A stretch of DNA of 64,000 nucleotides from Salvator merianae (taxonomy: Eukaryota > Chordata > Lepidosauria > Squamata > Teiidae): assembly GCA_003586115.2 (NCBI GenBank), contig QVOM02000116.1, positions 30,543,062 to 30,607,061 on the forward strand, written 5' to 3'. Both the position numbers and the translations under genes were made by a program. The notes below the pieces were generated by a model that had not been told where the DNA came from, ran no database searches, and saw nothing but the letters and a program-made list of their open reading frames with translations. Positions 44,855 through 56,632 of the stretch are shown here, piece after piece (positions within the stretch are counted from its first letter, which is position 1; the number at the start of each line of letters is the position of its first letter).

Positions 44855-45330
44855 TTATATATTTATTGGTTTTCTATACTGCTTTATTACTGTAGCCCCA
44901 GGACAGTGTACTATAAAATCAATTAAAGAAAACAGAAAAATAAAGACAAAATAAAAAACAATAAGATAAAGATAAAATAAAAATATAAATGGTTGAAGTA
45001 GAGTCCCCATTACTACCCCAAGACTCCATGAGCATGTATTTTCACCAGGTGTCTAAATGAATCAACTGTGGACCTTGGCAAATCTCACTCAGAAGGCTGT
45101 TCCATAGAAGAGGGGAGAATATCCCACTCCCCACCTTCTGACTTCAACAGGTAGAAGTGCCAAGCTCTGGAACCTGCTGCATCCCCATGATGGGAGGGGT
45201 TGACCAAGGCACCATTTCTCTCTCAACCCATGGGAAAGGTAAGGGGGGAGAACATGTTAGAACTGCAGTACATCTTGCCAGAGTGAAAACTTCTTTTTTT
45301 AATGATAGATTTTGTAAATGGCTTGAATAG
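44855..45330 (-). mobile_element. LINE tail and adjoining internal segment, antisense
   Basis: TATATATTTATTGGTTTTCTATAC, an A-rich stretch (AATAAAGACAAAATAAAAAA), then CATGTATTTTCACCAGGTGTC, TCAGAAGGCTGTTCCATAGA and CTGGAACCTGCTGC give the same order as the squamate LINE-like repeat, joining tail and interior parts in one copy. Confidence 0.55.
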
Positions 45331-45816
45331 CTCAAGCTTATCAGTTATACCCCAGTTAGCTTAGGATTCCTTTTGACTTCAGATTTGTTTGTTTGTTTTA
45401 ATGTGCTGACTGTGTCTATGCAACCAGCTAGTCTTTTATTCATGCTCCAGTTCAAACCTGAGATATAAGATGAGATGGCATTAATGCCCAAATACAAGCT
45501 GTACAGACACAAAAATATAAAAGCATGTAAATGTTATAAGATGTTCACTTTTTATTTATATGCTTCTCCAATCAAAATTACACAAAGAATTTCAATGTCC
45601 TTGGAATAACCAGCAGGTCAAAGAATAATATAAATGAGCAGTTTGCCAGCTAGGGCTAGGGTAATCTTGAGTAAGAACTAGAGATGTTCCTGAACTCTAA
45701 ACTTGTGTTTCAGTTCGTTCTGAAGTGGTCTCTCATTAACCTACTTCCTTGTGACATTGTTGCAGCAAGAAGCAGACCAGCCATTGCTGCCATGTGGAAA
45801 AAGCATTCCCAAGGAG
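45331..45816. other. No gene seen
   Basis: AT-rich. TAGAGATGTTCCTGAACTC (45680-45698) resembles a hAT-type left end (compare TAGGGATGTGCACGAAG at 2.5 kb), but no partner end was found. Confidence 0.4.
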
Positions 45817-45961
45817 TTGGCCAACTGGGGAACCCTCTAGTGCGTTTGGCCAGCCGGGGAACCCTCTAGTGCGTTTGGCCAGCTGGGGAACTCTCTAGTG
45901 TGCTTGGCCAGCTGGGGAACCCTCTAGTGTGCTTGGCCAACCGGGGAACCCTCTAGTGTGC
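45817..45961. repeat. 29-bp minisatellite, five units
   Basis: TTGGCCAACTGGGGAACCCT opens the first unit, each unit ending CTAGTG(C/T)G. Units start at 45817, 45846, 45875, 45904 and 45933, exactly 29 bp apart, with only a few substitutions between units. Confidence 0.95.
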
Positions 45962-46293
45962 AGTCCCCATATCCCATGGCAGTAGGTAACGTGGTCCTCA
46001 GGGATCTTGTAGAAGCATCCCAAGACACTTCAGTGAATCAGCATTCTATATCCTGTATTTAAATAAACCCTTCTGAATAATTTAATCAAGTAGTGTCAGG
46101 AAGAGAAAATTTGAAGTAGTGCTTAAGTTAGTATTTTTAATCAAAACAGTTTTTCCACTAGAAGTTCTAGAGGAAATGCTGTTGAGATGTTGGCTAAGTG
46201 CCTTGTTTGACATTTAGTCAGATTCCATTATTTAATTACAACCCAGGCAACTAATCCTTTATCTAGTCTTAATATTTCCTGGATTTCAATATG

Positions 46294-46410
46294 AAATTAA
46301 TAATCAAGAGTGGAATAGAAATGGAAAATTAATCCCATTATTATGATTTCAAATTAATAATCAAGAGGGGAAATGGAACTATTGGTAATTTTCAAATTAA
46401 TAATCAAGAG
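46294..46410. repeat. Short tandem triplication of AAATTAATAATCAAGAG
   Basis: The 17-bp word is found at 46294, 46351 and 46394 with similar following sequence (GG/CAGAAAT-GAA-ATTGGTA). Unit lengths are 57 and 43 bp. Confidence 0.85.
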
Positions 46411-47078
46411 CAGAAATAAAACCATTGGTATTTTCCTCAGCCTAAATCAGGGAAAGGCTTTTCAGAGAATTTCGAAAGTAATATATTGTTCCCTTAAGAC
46501 TAACATATATAAATAAGGGTTGATTTACACTCTACTGGAACTAATGAAGGGTAAAGGGAACAATCATACACTTATGATGGATATGTCCTGAAGTTACATA
46601 GTAGTGACAGAAATATCTGAGGATGGAAAAAAAAGATAAATAAGAAAAGAATTTATCCCTTTTAAATATCTTTCAAGAACCAAGGGCATATATATCATTT
46701 AAAGACATTTCTTTATGTTAAGTGCTATAAGATTGCTTGTAACTAAGCACGGAAAACATTACACACTTGGTGAAAGACTTTAAAGTATCACAATTACAGA
46801 AAAAATAGCTCATACTATTCAGTTACAATTAAATCAAGTTAAGAATGTAATTTCTATGTAATTTGGCACAATTTTATCCAGTACGCTAATCAGGGTAATT
46901 ATGATTATTCTTCTCCCAATAGATACGCTAGGGTATAGAAAGATGCTGATTAAATTTATGTTTTTACTCAATTTTTAATTTGTATTATTTCCCATAAAAA
47001 TAATAATAATTTTTAATTTTTTTTCTTTTAATAAAAGTATGAGTTTGTTTTTTAAAAAAAAACCTGTGAAAGTCAGAC
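46411..47078. other. No gene seen
   Basis: AT-rich unique sequence. Confidence 0.45.
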
Positions 47079-47081
47079 TAA

Positions 47082-47266
47082 GGCTGCATTCACATGTAGC
47101 AAAGAAAGCAGCTCAAAAGCACCTTACAGATGGTAGTATGTGGCCCTTGTATTTTCATCCCATGTCTAATCCATCTTTTTTACCACTGAATGTTCATGGT
47201 GGGGCAAATTGGTTTGTGAACATTTCCACCTTTAAATTATCTCCATCTATCTTCAGAGGGTTATTT

Positions 47267-47326
<60 letters not shown>

Positions 47327-47406
47327 TCGTTCTCTCTCTCTCTCTCTCTCTCTCTTCCTTCCTTCCTTCCTTCCTTCCTTTTCTTTTATTGCATATGAAA
47401 GCAGCC
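47082..47406. mobile_element. Harbinger-like MITE with TAA duplication and (CTTT)n expansion
   Basis: GGCTGCATTCACATGTAGC opens after TAA (47079-47081), and GCATATGAAAGCAGCC closes before TAA (47407-47409). Inside, AAGCACCTTACAGATGG faces CCATCTATCTTCAGAGG. The right half contains a long pyrimidine microsatellite that replaces the usual T-rich subterminal stretch, lengthening the element from about 195-210 bp to 325 bp. Confidence 0.8.
47266..47388. repeat. Compound (CTTT)n(CT)n(CCTT)n microsatellite
   Basis: About 15 CTTT units (to 47328), about 12 CT units (47331-47354), then six CCTT units. Purine-pyrimidine strand asymmetry is complete over 120 bp, so H-DNA formation is possible. Confidence 0.95.
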
Positions 47407-47715
47407 TAATTCACTACTTGTAAAATATATTTACTTTCTCTGCTATGTGAAAGGTATCATTGTCCTTAGTTTTTGCTATTCACTGTCACCCTAATCCACT
47501 TGTGGCAGAAAGTTCATGGGCTGGCATTGTAGAATTGAACATTATTTTGAATGAAAGCCTTATTTGATGCTCTTAAATATATCAAAGGCTGATGGAAAAC
47601 TGCTGTTCAGCCCCAACTGCCCTTATCTGGATCACAACAAATTTTTGGTCAGGTGGAAGGACTGGCAGCTGCAATTACTCTGCTACTCTCACTTGGCCTA
47701 TGTCTGACAGACCTA

Positions 47716-47873
47716 GGCCCTTCCTGCACTGGGTCTTATTCTGGATTTATATCCTGGAATATGGATCTGCTGTCTGCATGCTGGTGCAGATTATGGCAGG
47801 TCTTATCTGGGGTCTGCTGTAGTCTGCACTAGCAAGTGGATGGCAGGTCCCTATTTTGGGATATAATGTCCTC
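47716..47873. mobile_element. Palindromic GGCCC-CTGCAC MITE, right end truncated
   Basis: GGCCCTTCCTGCACTGGGTC starts the element. The arms pair as in other copies (ATTCTGGATTTATATCC against GGGATATAAT). The sequence stops matching at about 47873, short of the right inverted repeat. Confidence 0.7.
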
Positions 47874-49881
47874 TGTATTCCTCGGTGAAAATGGAGGCAA
47901 AGAATTAATTTAATATATCTGTAACCATCATAACCTCTTTAATATCCCCTTGCTGTCCATTGCCATCTAATGGTTCAACTGGTTTCCTACGACCTCTACT
48001 TCCTGCAGAATTTGTTCCTGATGCTCAAATCTGATGCCTGTAACTGCTTTGCTGCTTCTAGAATCTTGGACTGTGACCTTTAGTGAAAAGTCTAAAGACA
48101 ACTCTAAAAGCCTTCCTCAATTTTTTTAGCTATGTCATTAGGTCAAGCTAAATGAGCACAAAACTATATTTATTATTATTATATTTATCATAACTACTTA
48201 GGATTAATTTCCATGCTTACTCACAACATTATGCATAGTGTGGACAAAGACACTAAGAAGAAGTTTTGCTTCCACCACATGAATTGATTTTGCTCTGTAA
48301 ACTGCAGCCAGTGAAGTCACACTATGCCTGGGAACAGCAGGATTCTTATTACAAATGTTATAAAGTGGGAATATAAAAACCAATCGGTTACTGATTTTGA
48401 TAACCTTGCATCTTTTGAAAGGCCATTTTTATCCTGAACTATGACACTGGAGTGGCCTATTAATTTTCCTGCGGCAAAATTACTAATTGCAGGGGACCTA
48501 GTTGTACAAAATTAAATACATCTGGTACTTTTTCATGAATTCAATCTAGAATCTATTCAGATGGCTGCCCATTTTTCAGTTCCATAGGAATGCATGGCTA
48601 TGAACGAATATATTGGGTGGAGTTGAAGTATAGGCGTCTGAGACGGAGGCATGCTGTTTTCATGCCCTCTCATCTCTCGCCCTTGCAAGTGCCAGATTGC
48701 ACTAGAGCAATTTATCTTGCTTTGCAAAAGGGTCACTTTCAAGGGCAGAGTCTGTCCTCAGATGCAAGTTATGAGCCCTAGGGGTGTGCTGGACTGAGGA
48801 CAGTGCACCACTTGGGCTCCTGCCAGGTAACTTATTTTGCCTGGATTCAGCCTTAGTTTCACATCTATGGATGGATAGATGTGACTTCTTGACCTGTCTA
48901 ATTTTCCAGCCCTTAACAAACACAGCTGTGTGATCAATTCAAAGGATGTGCAGGCAGTGTGTACATATACAAGCATGAAATGTGAAAAATTAATGGGAAG
49001 TCTAGTCTAATATGAAGTCGAACAGCACTGAAGCCATTGAACTGAAATTGCCATTTGAATGCAGATTCTGTTCAAAGGTGGATTATGTCTCTTTGAGTGT
49101 ATAAAATCAGGCCTCCCTCAAAATTCTCATCCATCCTGATCTAGTTTGGCAGCCTAGCCAATGCCCTGTGACTTCTGTAACATGACACTAGCTTTGCCAA
49201 TGATGTACTACCAATTGGAGCCTCACCTGTTCCCCGTTGCTGCCTTGGTTCAGATTCATGGGCAGCCACTGATTGCTGCTGATGCATATAATGAAGAAGG
49301 CAATGATCTGTGGCCATAAAATGAAATCTGAAAATTGCTGCTCTAGTTCTACCATCTAGTTCATAGAGGTATCGCTCTGCTCACTCCATCCTCCTTTACT
49401 ATTGTTAAAGTTTTGTCCACTGCTCATTCTTCTTGAATGCCTCTTCTTGACTAGAAATGCTGTTGCTGGAATTGCTCCATGTACCTATGCAAGAGACTGT
49501 GAGACCTAGGTTGGCAACATCTAATCAATACCTGTTTATCCTGCTTTAGTAAGATTATTTGGATAGACATTGGAACGCCGCTGCCTTGATTTTGTACTCA
49601 AAACATCAGCTATTCATTATAAAAGGGAATACATACTGGCAGCTCCTCATACTTCCTTGCAATAATGATGCAGAGGAAAGGATAAGTAAATATACTCCCG
49701 TTTAAAAACTAGATTTTCCCCCCAATTAAAATTGTGTATATGAAGAAAAAAGTAGCATGCAATGGCTGATGAAGCTTGAAGCTAAGTTGTAAATATAGAG
49801 GATAAAAAAGAAGACGTAGCATATGCTAATTTAGAAATAATTGCTGTAAATAAAATAGAACTATATCTCACCATTAGCCTT
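47874..49881. other. No gene seen
   Basis: Two kilobases of unique sequence. At 48720-48840 the phrase CCTCAGATGCAAGTTATGAG with CTGAGGACAGTGCACC has small inverted words, but no element could be defined. Confidence 0.4.
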
Positions 49882-49884
49882 ATA

Positions 49885-50193
49885 GTCCATGTCTCCACTT
49901 ACCATGGAAGGCACACATGTGTGCATCTTCAGCTCCCACATTTCCATCTGTGGTGGCAAAGGCACGCCGCAATGAGTGTGCCATCAAAGCGAAGAGTACA
50001 ATAATTGTTGGAGGAGCTTTCCCCATAGGGCACAATTATCTGCCCTTCATGAAAACAACTTTGATTGCTGCTACATTGGGCAACTCTGCACTCCAAAATG
50101 CATACATGAAGGCACCCGTGAATGTGACAATGAGGCATTTTCAACAAGACACCAACCCTTGGATCCCCTCTCCCTTGATGTGGAGACACAGCC
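49885..50193. mobile_element. MITE, GNCCATGTCTCCACTT-ended family, copy 3, ATA flanks
   Basis: GTCCATGTCTCCACTTACC (49885-49903) faces GATGTGGAGACACAGCC ending at 50193. ATA flanks both ends (49882-49884 and 50194-50196). Interior not coding, although frames of 91-125 codons overlap on both strands. Confidence 0.65.
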
Positions 50194-50196
50194 ATA

Positions 50197-50732
50197 CACA
50201 TTTCTGCATTTGCACAGGGGAGAGGTATGTTCCAGCTGGAACAGCTCCTAAAAGAACTGTTCCCAGCTGAAGTGGTCCCATTGTCCTGGAAAAAGACCAT
50301 CCACACTTGAACAATCTATACTGAGATAGGCCCCCATATGACACCTGCTGCCTGCTGTGTCCCACCCACCCCTGCTGCCCCAAGCCACTCCAAAGCTTGT
50401 ATGAGCTTCGGAGTCTGACGAGAGGGCTCTGATGGCCAGGAACTAAAGTTTCTGGTCTTGGAGGCCTAGGGGGACACATTTTGGTGGTGCAACTTGGTGC
50501 TGCCCAAAATGTTTCCTCTTCTAAACCAGAACAAACAAGTCTACCAGTATCCCAGTATAGGTGCCCATTTTGGCCACCTTAGAGCAGACCACACTATGTC
50601 CAATGCAGACCCAGCATGCTAGAAGGGGTGAGGTCTCTCTAGACTGCATCAAAGACAGAGTACAGAAGAAAGAGGCCTGAAGCGGGATAGGTCTCATGTT
50701 ATATCTGGCTACCGGTAAATGCAGAAATGGCC
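50197..50732 (+). mobile_element. Large MITE abutting the previous one, ATA flanks
   Basis: The left end CACATTTCTGCATTTGC and right end GGTAAATGCAGAAATGGCC are inverted repeats. ATA precedes (50194-50196, shared with the neighbouring MITE) and follows (50733-50735). It is the more complete relative of 15439-15780 (CCACTCCAAAGCTT, TGATGGCCAGGAACTAAAG, GGTCTTGGAGG, GGACACATTTTGG). 536 bp, non-coding. Confidence 0.65.
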
Positions 50733-50735
50733 ATA

Positions 50736-52370
50736 GACTGTGTTAAAGCGCTCTATTGTGCCAGCCATGTTGGTGTTAAGTATTGTTGAGTAACTGTGAG
50801 CCTTTCTTTACCATTCCTTATTTTAAAACTTGTATTGGACTAGTCAGATCTTCAAATAGAGGACACTTTTCAAAAGAGGACTGTCATGTAAAGTACTGTA
50901 CACAGCCATTCTCATAGGAACAGGAGACTCAAATATTATCTATTGTGGTGACTGCTAGGTCTGGTGCATAACACACTTTTCTAAATTGCATGGGTTTTTA
51001 TTTCTGCAATTTTTCCAGAGGAACATGAGCTTTATACAGGCCAAAATATGCTATCTTCAGTGGTCAAAATGTAAAAATAACAAGGTAGCTCTTTACCAAG
51101 GGCTCTTATGGATGAGGACTGTCTATATTAACAGAAGACCTTTCCAAATTGATCACGGCTTAACTAAAGTGGATTTTAGACCACACTAAGAAACAAAGCT
51201 TTTTCCTTGAAATATTTTTCTTACTGTGCACTGACTAAGAGAGCGTGAACTGTGAAGAAATAAGCTGTGCGAAAAGAAAATGGAGCTTTAAAGGAAAGCA
51301 TCAAAACCCAAAAGCAGTATTCTTGAACAATCACTCTACCAGAAAGCAATACTTTGCCAGTGTGCATGAAGAGGAGAATAAAGTATTAAGTTGGCTACAT
51401 TTCCACTTCCTGTTATTTAATTTACACTCTCAGCTGTTAGAAACACTGATAAAGAGAAGTGAATTAGCATATTTAAGTTCTCCTTTTGGTATTTACCCAT
51501 GGAGTACAGATTTATGTCACTTGCTAAACATTTTTTTATTGCCAGCAACAAAAGCAGCCATGACCGCCTTCTCATTACTCCCAGGAGTTTTTCTTGGCTA
51601 ATTGTGCTCATGAGTCTTTAGAATTATTATTCTCAAGAAAATTTCCTCCTAGCCAAAGTATAGAAAGACATATTCTAATGCTACAGTCTCACCCTTTTAA
51701 ATAACCTCATCAAGGATTTTAATGGCTTTTAAAAATCCTTGTCTGATTGTAAGCATTATTCAGGCTATTTCAAGTGGTAGCAATTTATACTTAAATAGGT
51801 TAACGCCCCCAAGAGCATGCGAAGCCACATTTAAAATTTCCCATGGTTCTGACTTACAGGATATATAGTACCGTACTGAAGAATGTTTAGTTCAGAATTA
51901 GCTCTCCAGGATCAATGGCTGCTGGCCACAATGCAGGGGGAAGGGTTAGAGTAGTTATCCTTCTGTGTACTTGCTCCAGCGCTAAAAACTGTGCTTTTTC
52001 TCCATATAGCAAAACATGGTCATAAGGCTAAGCAAACTTGCTACTGCCACATAACACAGTAAAAGATCCAATTTTGTGTAAATCTATACTTTTTGACCAC
52101 TGAAAATAGCATGTTTCTCCCCCATAACTGGATGGGGGAGAAAAAACTGGATCTGCAACAAAATTGAACATGGTTGATTTCAGAATACCCATAGCTGTAC
52201 CAGGAAACAGTTTAGGTAGAGCCTTGCTATCATTAAGAAAATTGCTAATCACAAACAGCAGCTGAAAGCAACCTACAGGAATACCTTCCCTTCTCACTGA
52301 GGGGGTAGCCACTTGCCTACTTTCTTAGGAGAAATATCTCTTCTGAGAAGCAAAATATTCACAAGCTATT
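50736..52370. other. No gene seen
   Basis: AT-rich unique sequence. The 118-codon open frame at 51245-51601 has no domain I recognise. Confidence 0.4.
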
Positions 52371-53130
52371 TCCACATGGCATGCATTATCCCACACTGTG
52401 TGGGATTAATTATAGGCCAGATCGAGTGATCCCGCCCAAGACTGGAGGGATGGCTAGTGGCATGGGTCAAGGCTCACTGTGGGGGCCCAGTCCAGCCGGT
52501 AACTTCAGAGGTTGGGAGTGGAAGTTCCCAGCCTCCAAAGTTGCCAGCTGGAGATATTTTAGCTGGAAGCCCAGAAGCAGTGCACTTCGGGGAGCCTAGC
52601 GAAATGGTACCAGGTCCTTCATACATGGTAGACTGGCCCAGAAGCTCACTGCCATCTACAAATGCATGCTGGGTCAGTCTACTACCAGGAAATGCAAGGG
52701 ACATCACTTCAAAGAGGTCTCCAGCACCATTTTCTTGCTGGGGCCCACACCAATGCCATGTGGACGTGGCATTTCGACAGGAGCCACGGCCTCCCAACAG
52801 ACCGGTCCACAATGCAAGTGAGACTTTTCCATGGGGACTGGTGGCCTAGGCAAGCAGCCCTGTGTGGATCCTGTCTCTGGACGCTCATAAACCTCACATT
52901 GTTCCACTCTCCAGAGGCATCCCTCCCAACTTTCTCCTCATTTGTATTGGACAGCATGGAGACAATTCCTTTTGCCCAGGCTCCAGGATATATTGGAATT
53001 CCTGCCTGGCAAATTTCTCTACCTTAAAGTGCAGCTAGAGAATTCCCCCTTCGGTCCTCATTCCGGAATACATGAAAATGTATTTGACCTTGCTTGTCCA
53101 TCTCAGATCTTTGAGTGTTTCCCTCTCCAC
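52371..53130. other. GC-richer block, probably transposon-derived; not identified
   Basis: The block is GC-richer than its flanks and carries several overlapping open frames of 70-130 codons on both strands. None resembles a known protein. TCCACATGGCATGCATTATC at 52372 and phrases such as CATGTGGACGTGGCATTTCG resemble MITE-style ends, but no matching inverted repeats were found. Confidence 0.35.
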
Positions 53131-54845
53131 TCAGAAATTTCCACTTAATTAACTCCATGTTAAATGTCAATAAATAAATAAACTAAATACTAGTAGTGCA
53201 TTTTTGAAAGTTTCAGGTGTTATCAGATATCCCTCAATGAGAAAACGAATAGTAACATTAATTAATACCAACTTTACCATTAAGCAGTTTGAGCCAGTAG
53301 CTTCAGACAGCAGCTTGAGCCAGCAGATGTGGTTTGGAGAAGGTAATATTGCTCCACTGGTCATTTCTTATGTATTTTCTCAGCATAACTTTCTATTGGA
53401 GAGCACAACTGTACATGCCAGATATGTCATGCATTCCTAAACTAGCCTGCAGCCTTCAGCTGTAGTGGAGAATGCTAAACATTTGCCAGTCTGCCATGGT
53501 TGACTTAAGTTTCAGTCATCAGCTGAGTCAGATACTGTAGGTGAAAAATGATGGTCACTATTTTCTCCCTTTACTCAAGCAACAAAATGTCACAGATGCC
53601 TGGGAGACATACATTCCTGACAAATGCTCTAATGGGTTGTGTTTGTTGCTAGAACATCTTCATGCATCCAGATGGACCAAGGCTCAGTGGTGACTTAAGT
53701 ATCCAATAGCAGAAGATGAAGAACTTTGGTCTGAGCTCCTGGATGCTGCTGATAAGACTGGTTTAGGTACATAAATAGCTTCTGATGATAACCACTGGAT
53801 GGGCTCTCACTGCACTCAGTTGCTCTTCATGGCAATGGAAAAAGGAATAATCTGTATTTTTTGCAATGAATGCGTCCTGGGAGAAAAAAAAAAATAGTAC
53901 AATAGAATAGAATTGTGACAGATGTTTTCAGCACTCATTCTCAAACTCTGGTTCTCAACCCCTTCTTGCAACTTAGAGGGAAGGTACAAGACTGAAATTT
54001 GATTATTAAAAAGTGGTAATTTCTTGCTTAATCTTTACCCAATGAAATAATTAATTTCATTCATAAAGGACTGAGGGTTGCTTAATTCTGAATATCGTTT
54101 TGGCTGCAACAGACGCCATAAGAACATGGTGGAGTGGGGCTTGCAGGTGATTTACCAGTACCCTTTGATATTAAGGAAACCATGGGAAACTAAGTTCTGA
54201 TGCATTGGATTCACTTTCCGTAACATCATAAGTTTACCAGAAAATTACCGGTTAGCTTCTCCCTTTTGCATGCACACACTAGCTGCTATCAGGTTGTAGT
54301 ATAAGAACATTTAAAACCTCTGCTCTACAGGGTTACAGGAGTGCGTACAATTCTATAATCCTTGGGACAGAAAGGCACCTTCTGCATGGTCCTTGTGGAC
54401 CAGGCCAACTGCTGCTGGGGAATGTGGGATCCTGAGAGGCCATGCCTGCCAGGGAATATTCTAGCTGCACAGGCCTTGAATTTGGAGCATTCTCTGGCAC
54501 AAATCCATGCCGGAGAATACTCTATAATGGGACACTGTTTTGAAGCAGTTTCCTAACCATTCCTTATTGGGGGTGATGGGACTGGACCAAGTGGTGCGCA
54601 GAGACCAGCACCATTTCACTGGTCTCTGGAAACAGTCCTGAAAATGGACATGCCACAAAAATTCCCTCCCCCTGCAATTTTTGTTTCTGGCCTCCAAAGT
54701 TAGGCAAGGACTGACACTTGTCATGTGGACAGCTGCCAGTGCGATCCTCACAGCCTCTCCCTTCCCAGTTCAAATTGTTCGTCTCTACGTCCTGTACCAA
54801 TACACAGAATAAGTTCCCATTTCAAGTAGAAATATATCTGCACAG
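53131..54845. other. No gene seen
   Basis: Unique sequence with an A11 run at 53884-53894. A GC-richer patch lies at 54360-54760 and is not identified. Confidence 0.4.
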
Positions 54846-55382
54846 AGGCTCTTTCTGCACTCACCATAAATCAGGAACAAAGGCCCGTGAAGTCCTCTTC
54901 TGGGTCTCATTTATCTGTGCATTAGTGTGGATCTGTGAGCTGACCCCTGCCCCACTGTCTTTATTAGCTGGAGCACAATCTAATCAGGTATGCTCTAACT
55001 GGGAACATCAGTAGACTCAACTACATGAGTTTGCTGGCAGACCACCAGACCTTGGTGTAGAACATGGAGCATGCAGAAGGCATGCCTCCTCTGTTTGGGA
55101 CTATTAGGGAGTGCATTTCAGAAGTGTACCAAAGTGTGTCACCAAATTGCATCCCCCAGAGTCTCTGAGGCTAGAAACATTTGTTCCTAGCCCTTGGAGA
55201 TCTTAGCGTCTGACCTCAAAGCTCATATATGCTTCAAGGCTGGAGAAGGGACTGGTTTGGACCAATGCCATCATGCAGATGGCACTGTTCCAGACCATGC
55301 CTTTTTGTGGTCAGAACCAGCAAGTCTGGCTGATTGAGATCCACTGATTCTGATCATGGATGGATAAGTGCAGAAAATGCCT
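54846..55382. mobile_element. Large MITE, most complete copy
   Basis: GGCTCTTTCTGCACTCACC (54847-54865) and TAAGTGCAGAAAATGCC (55365-55381) are inverted ends, with TAA after the right end. The 537-bp interior supplies the uninterrupted reference for copies at 24103 (partial), 35338, 44212 (split by a nested MITE) and 57180. A 98-codon open frame at its left edge is not recognisable. Confidence 0.7.
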
Positions 55383-56518
55383 AAGATAGATTTCTACTTA
55401 TAAACATAGAAATGTATCTGCACTAGACAACTGCTACAAAACTAAGAAAATTGCAAACTAAAAATTATTTATAGGACATTTGCCGACTAGTTGTGAAAGC
55501 AAGAGGATGAACATGGGGAGGAGTTGCCTAAATTTTCTATGGGCACACATATTAGCTGGTTTTCTCTTTTGCAATCTTATGGTATTCTACTGATTCTACA
55601 AAAAAATCAGATCTGTTGACAGTGTTGTAACACACACTTAAAATTGTTAGCAGGTACAAACCCTACCATTTCTGTCTTATCCATTAAAAATATAAGCACA
55701 GAGTGCAATTTCATGGGTACAGAAGATAAACCTCAGCTGCTCTCCTGTAATTTCCAAAACAGCTGAGCTGTCTAGAAATGTAAATCTTCTATCAGGGGTA
55801 CCAATTACACATAAGTGCATTATTTTGTGATGGACTCCAAGTCATGGAAAGTAATGGATAAACATGCCAAAAAAAAAGACGAAGAAAGATATAAAACATC
55901 TGGCTTTCACAGTGCAGATTAGATGCCACATTCCAGAAGTTTCTGAGATGGTAATAATTTATTACAGCTAGTGATTTTTAAAAGACAAATGTCTAGTGTT
56001 TTTTGTGTTTACATAAGGACATTTTTATATACACTACTTTTACATTTTTTAAAAAAAATACTCTGACTAGATTGCGATCTCATGCAAGGTGAAAACAGAA
56101 AATATTTCCTGGAATCTTTTTCCATTATTTAAATTGAAGAATATTATTGGATTAAAAAGATAGGGAAAAGAAGATCAATAAGCAAAGAAGCACTGATTCA
56201 AAGCTGTCAGAATTTGTGTTGCACAAATGCCATCTATTAAAATGATGTTTAACTGAATATTGCAAACAGAACTAGTGTAATTCTAATGAATGACAAATAA
56301 TTCCTAGATCTTTTACAATGCACTTGTTAATGAAGAGACTTCCTTTTACAAAATTTTTGTTTGTTTGTTTTTTGTTTTCTGTTTACTATACTAAACCATT
56401 TTTGCAGGGCAGGGATTATTCCAAAAATATTTTGTCATTGATGGGGCAACTTCATATGACCAACTTTCCTCAGTCGAAGTTTCATGCCATAAAGAGATAA
56501 AGGCCCGGAGGGGATAAG
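55383..56518. other. No gene seen
   Basis: AT-rich unique sequence with an A9 run at 55869-55877. Confidence 0.45.
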
Positions 56519-56632
56519 TTATTTATTTATTTATTTATTTATTTACATTTATATACCACTCTTCACCATAGGTCCCAGAGTGGTTTACACATTAAAGAAA
56601 AAAACAAAACACATTGCAAATCCATTATCTGA
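56519..56632 (-). mobile_element. LINE tail fragment
   Basis: TTATTTATTTATTTATTTAT with TTACATTTATATACCACTCT, GTCCCAGAGTGGTTTACAC and an A-rich segment is the reverse-orientation tail again. The tandem array that follows appears to be an expanded internal part of the same repeat. Confidence 0.6.

Noticed and set aside
47039..47398. 119-codon frame with repeated SFFLSFFLSF, resembling membrane segments
   Set aside because: Translation of the (CTTT)n microsatellite inside a MITE.
52371..53130. GC-richer block with overlapping 70-130-codon frames, considered as exons
   Set aside because: Frames overlap on both strands, carry no known domain, and the block has transposon-like texture. Left as unidentified.
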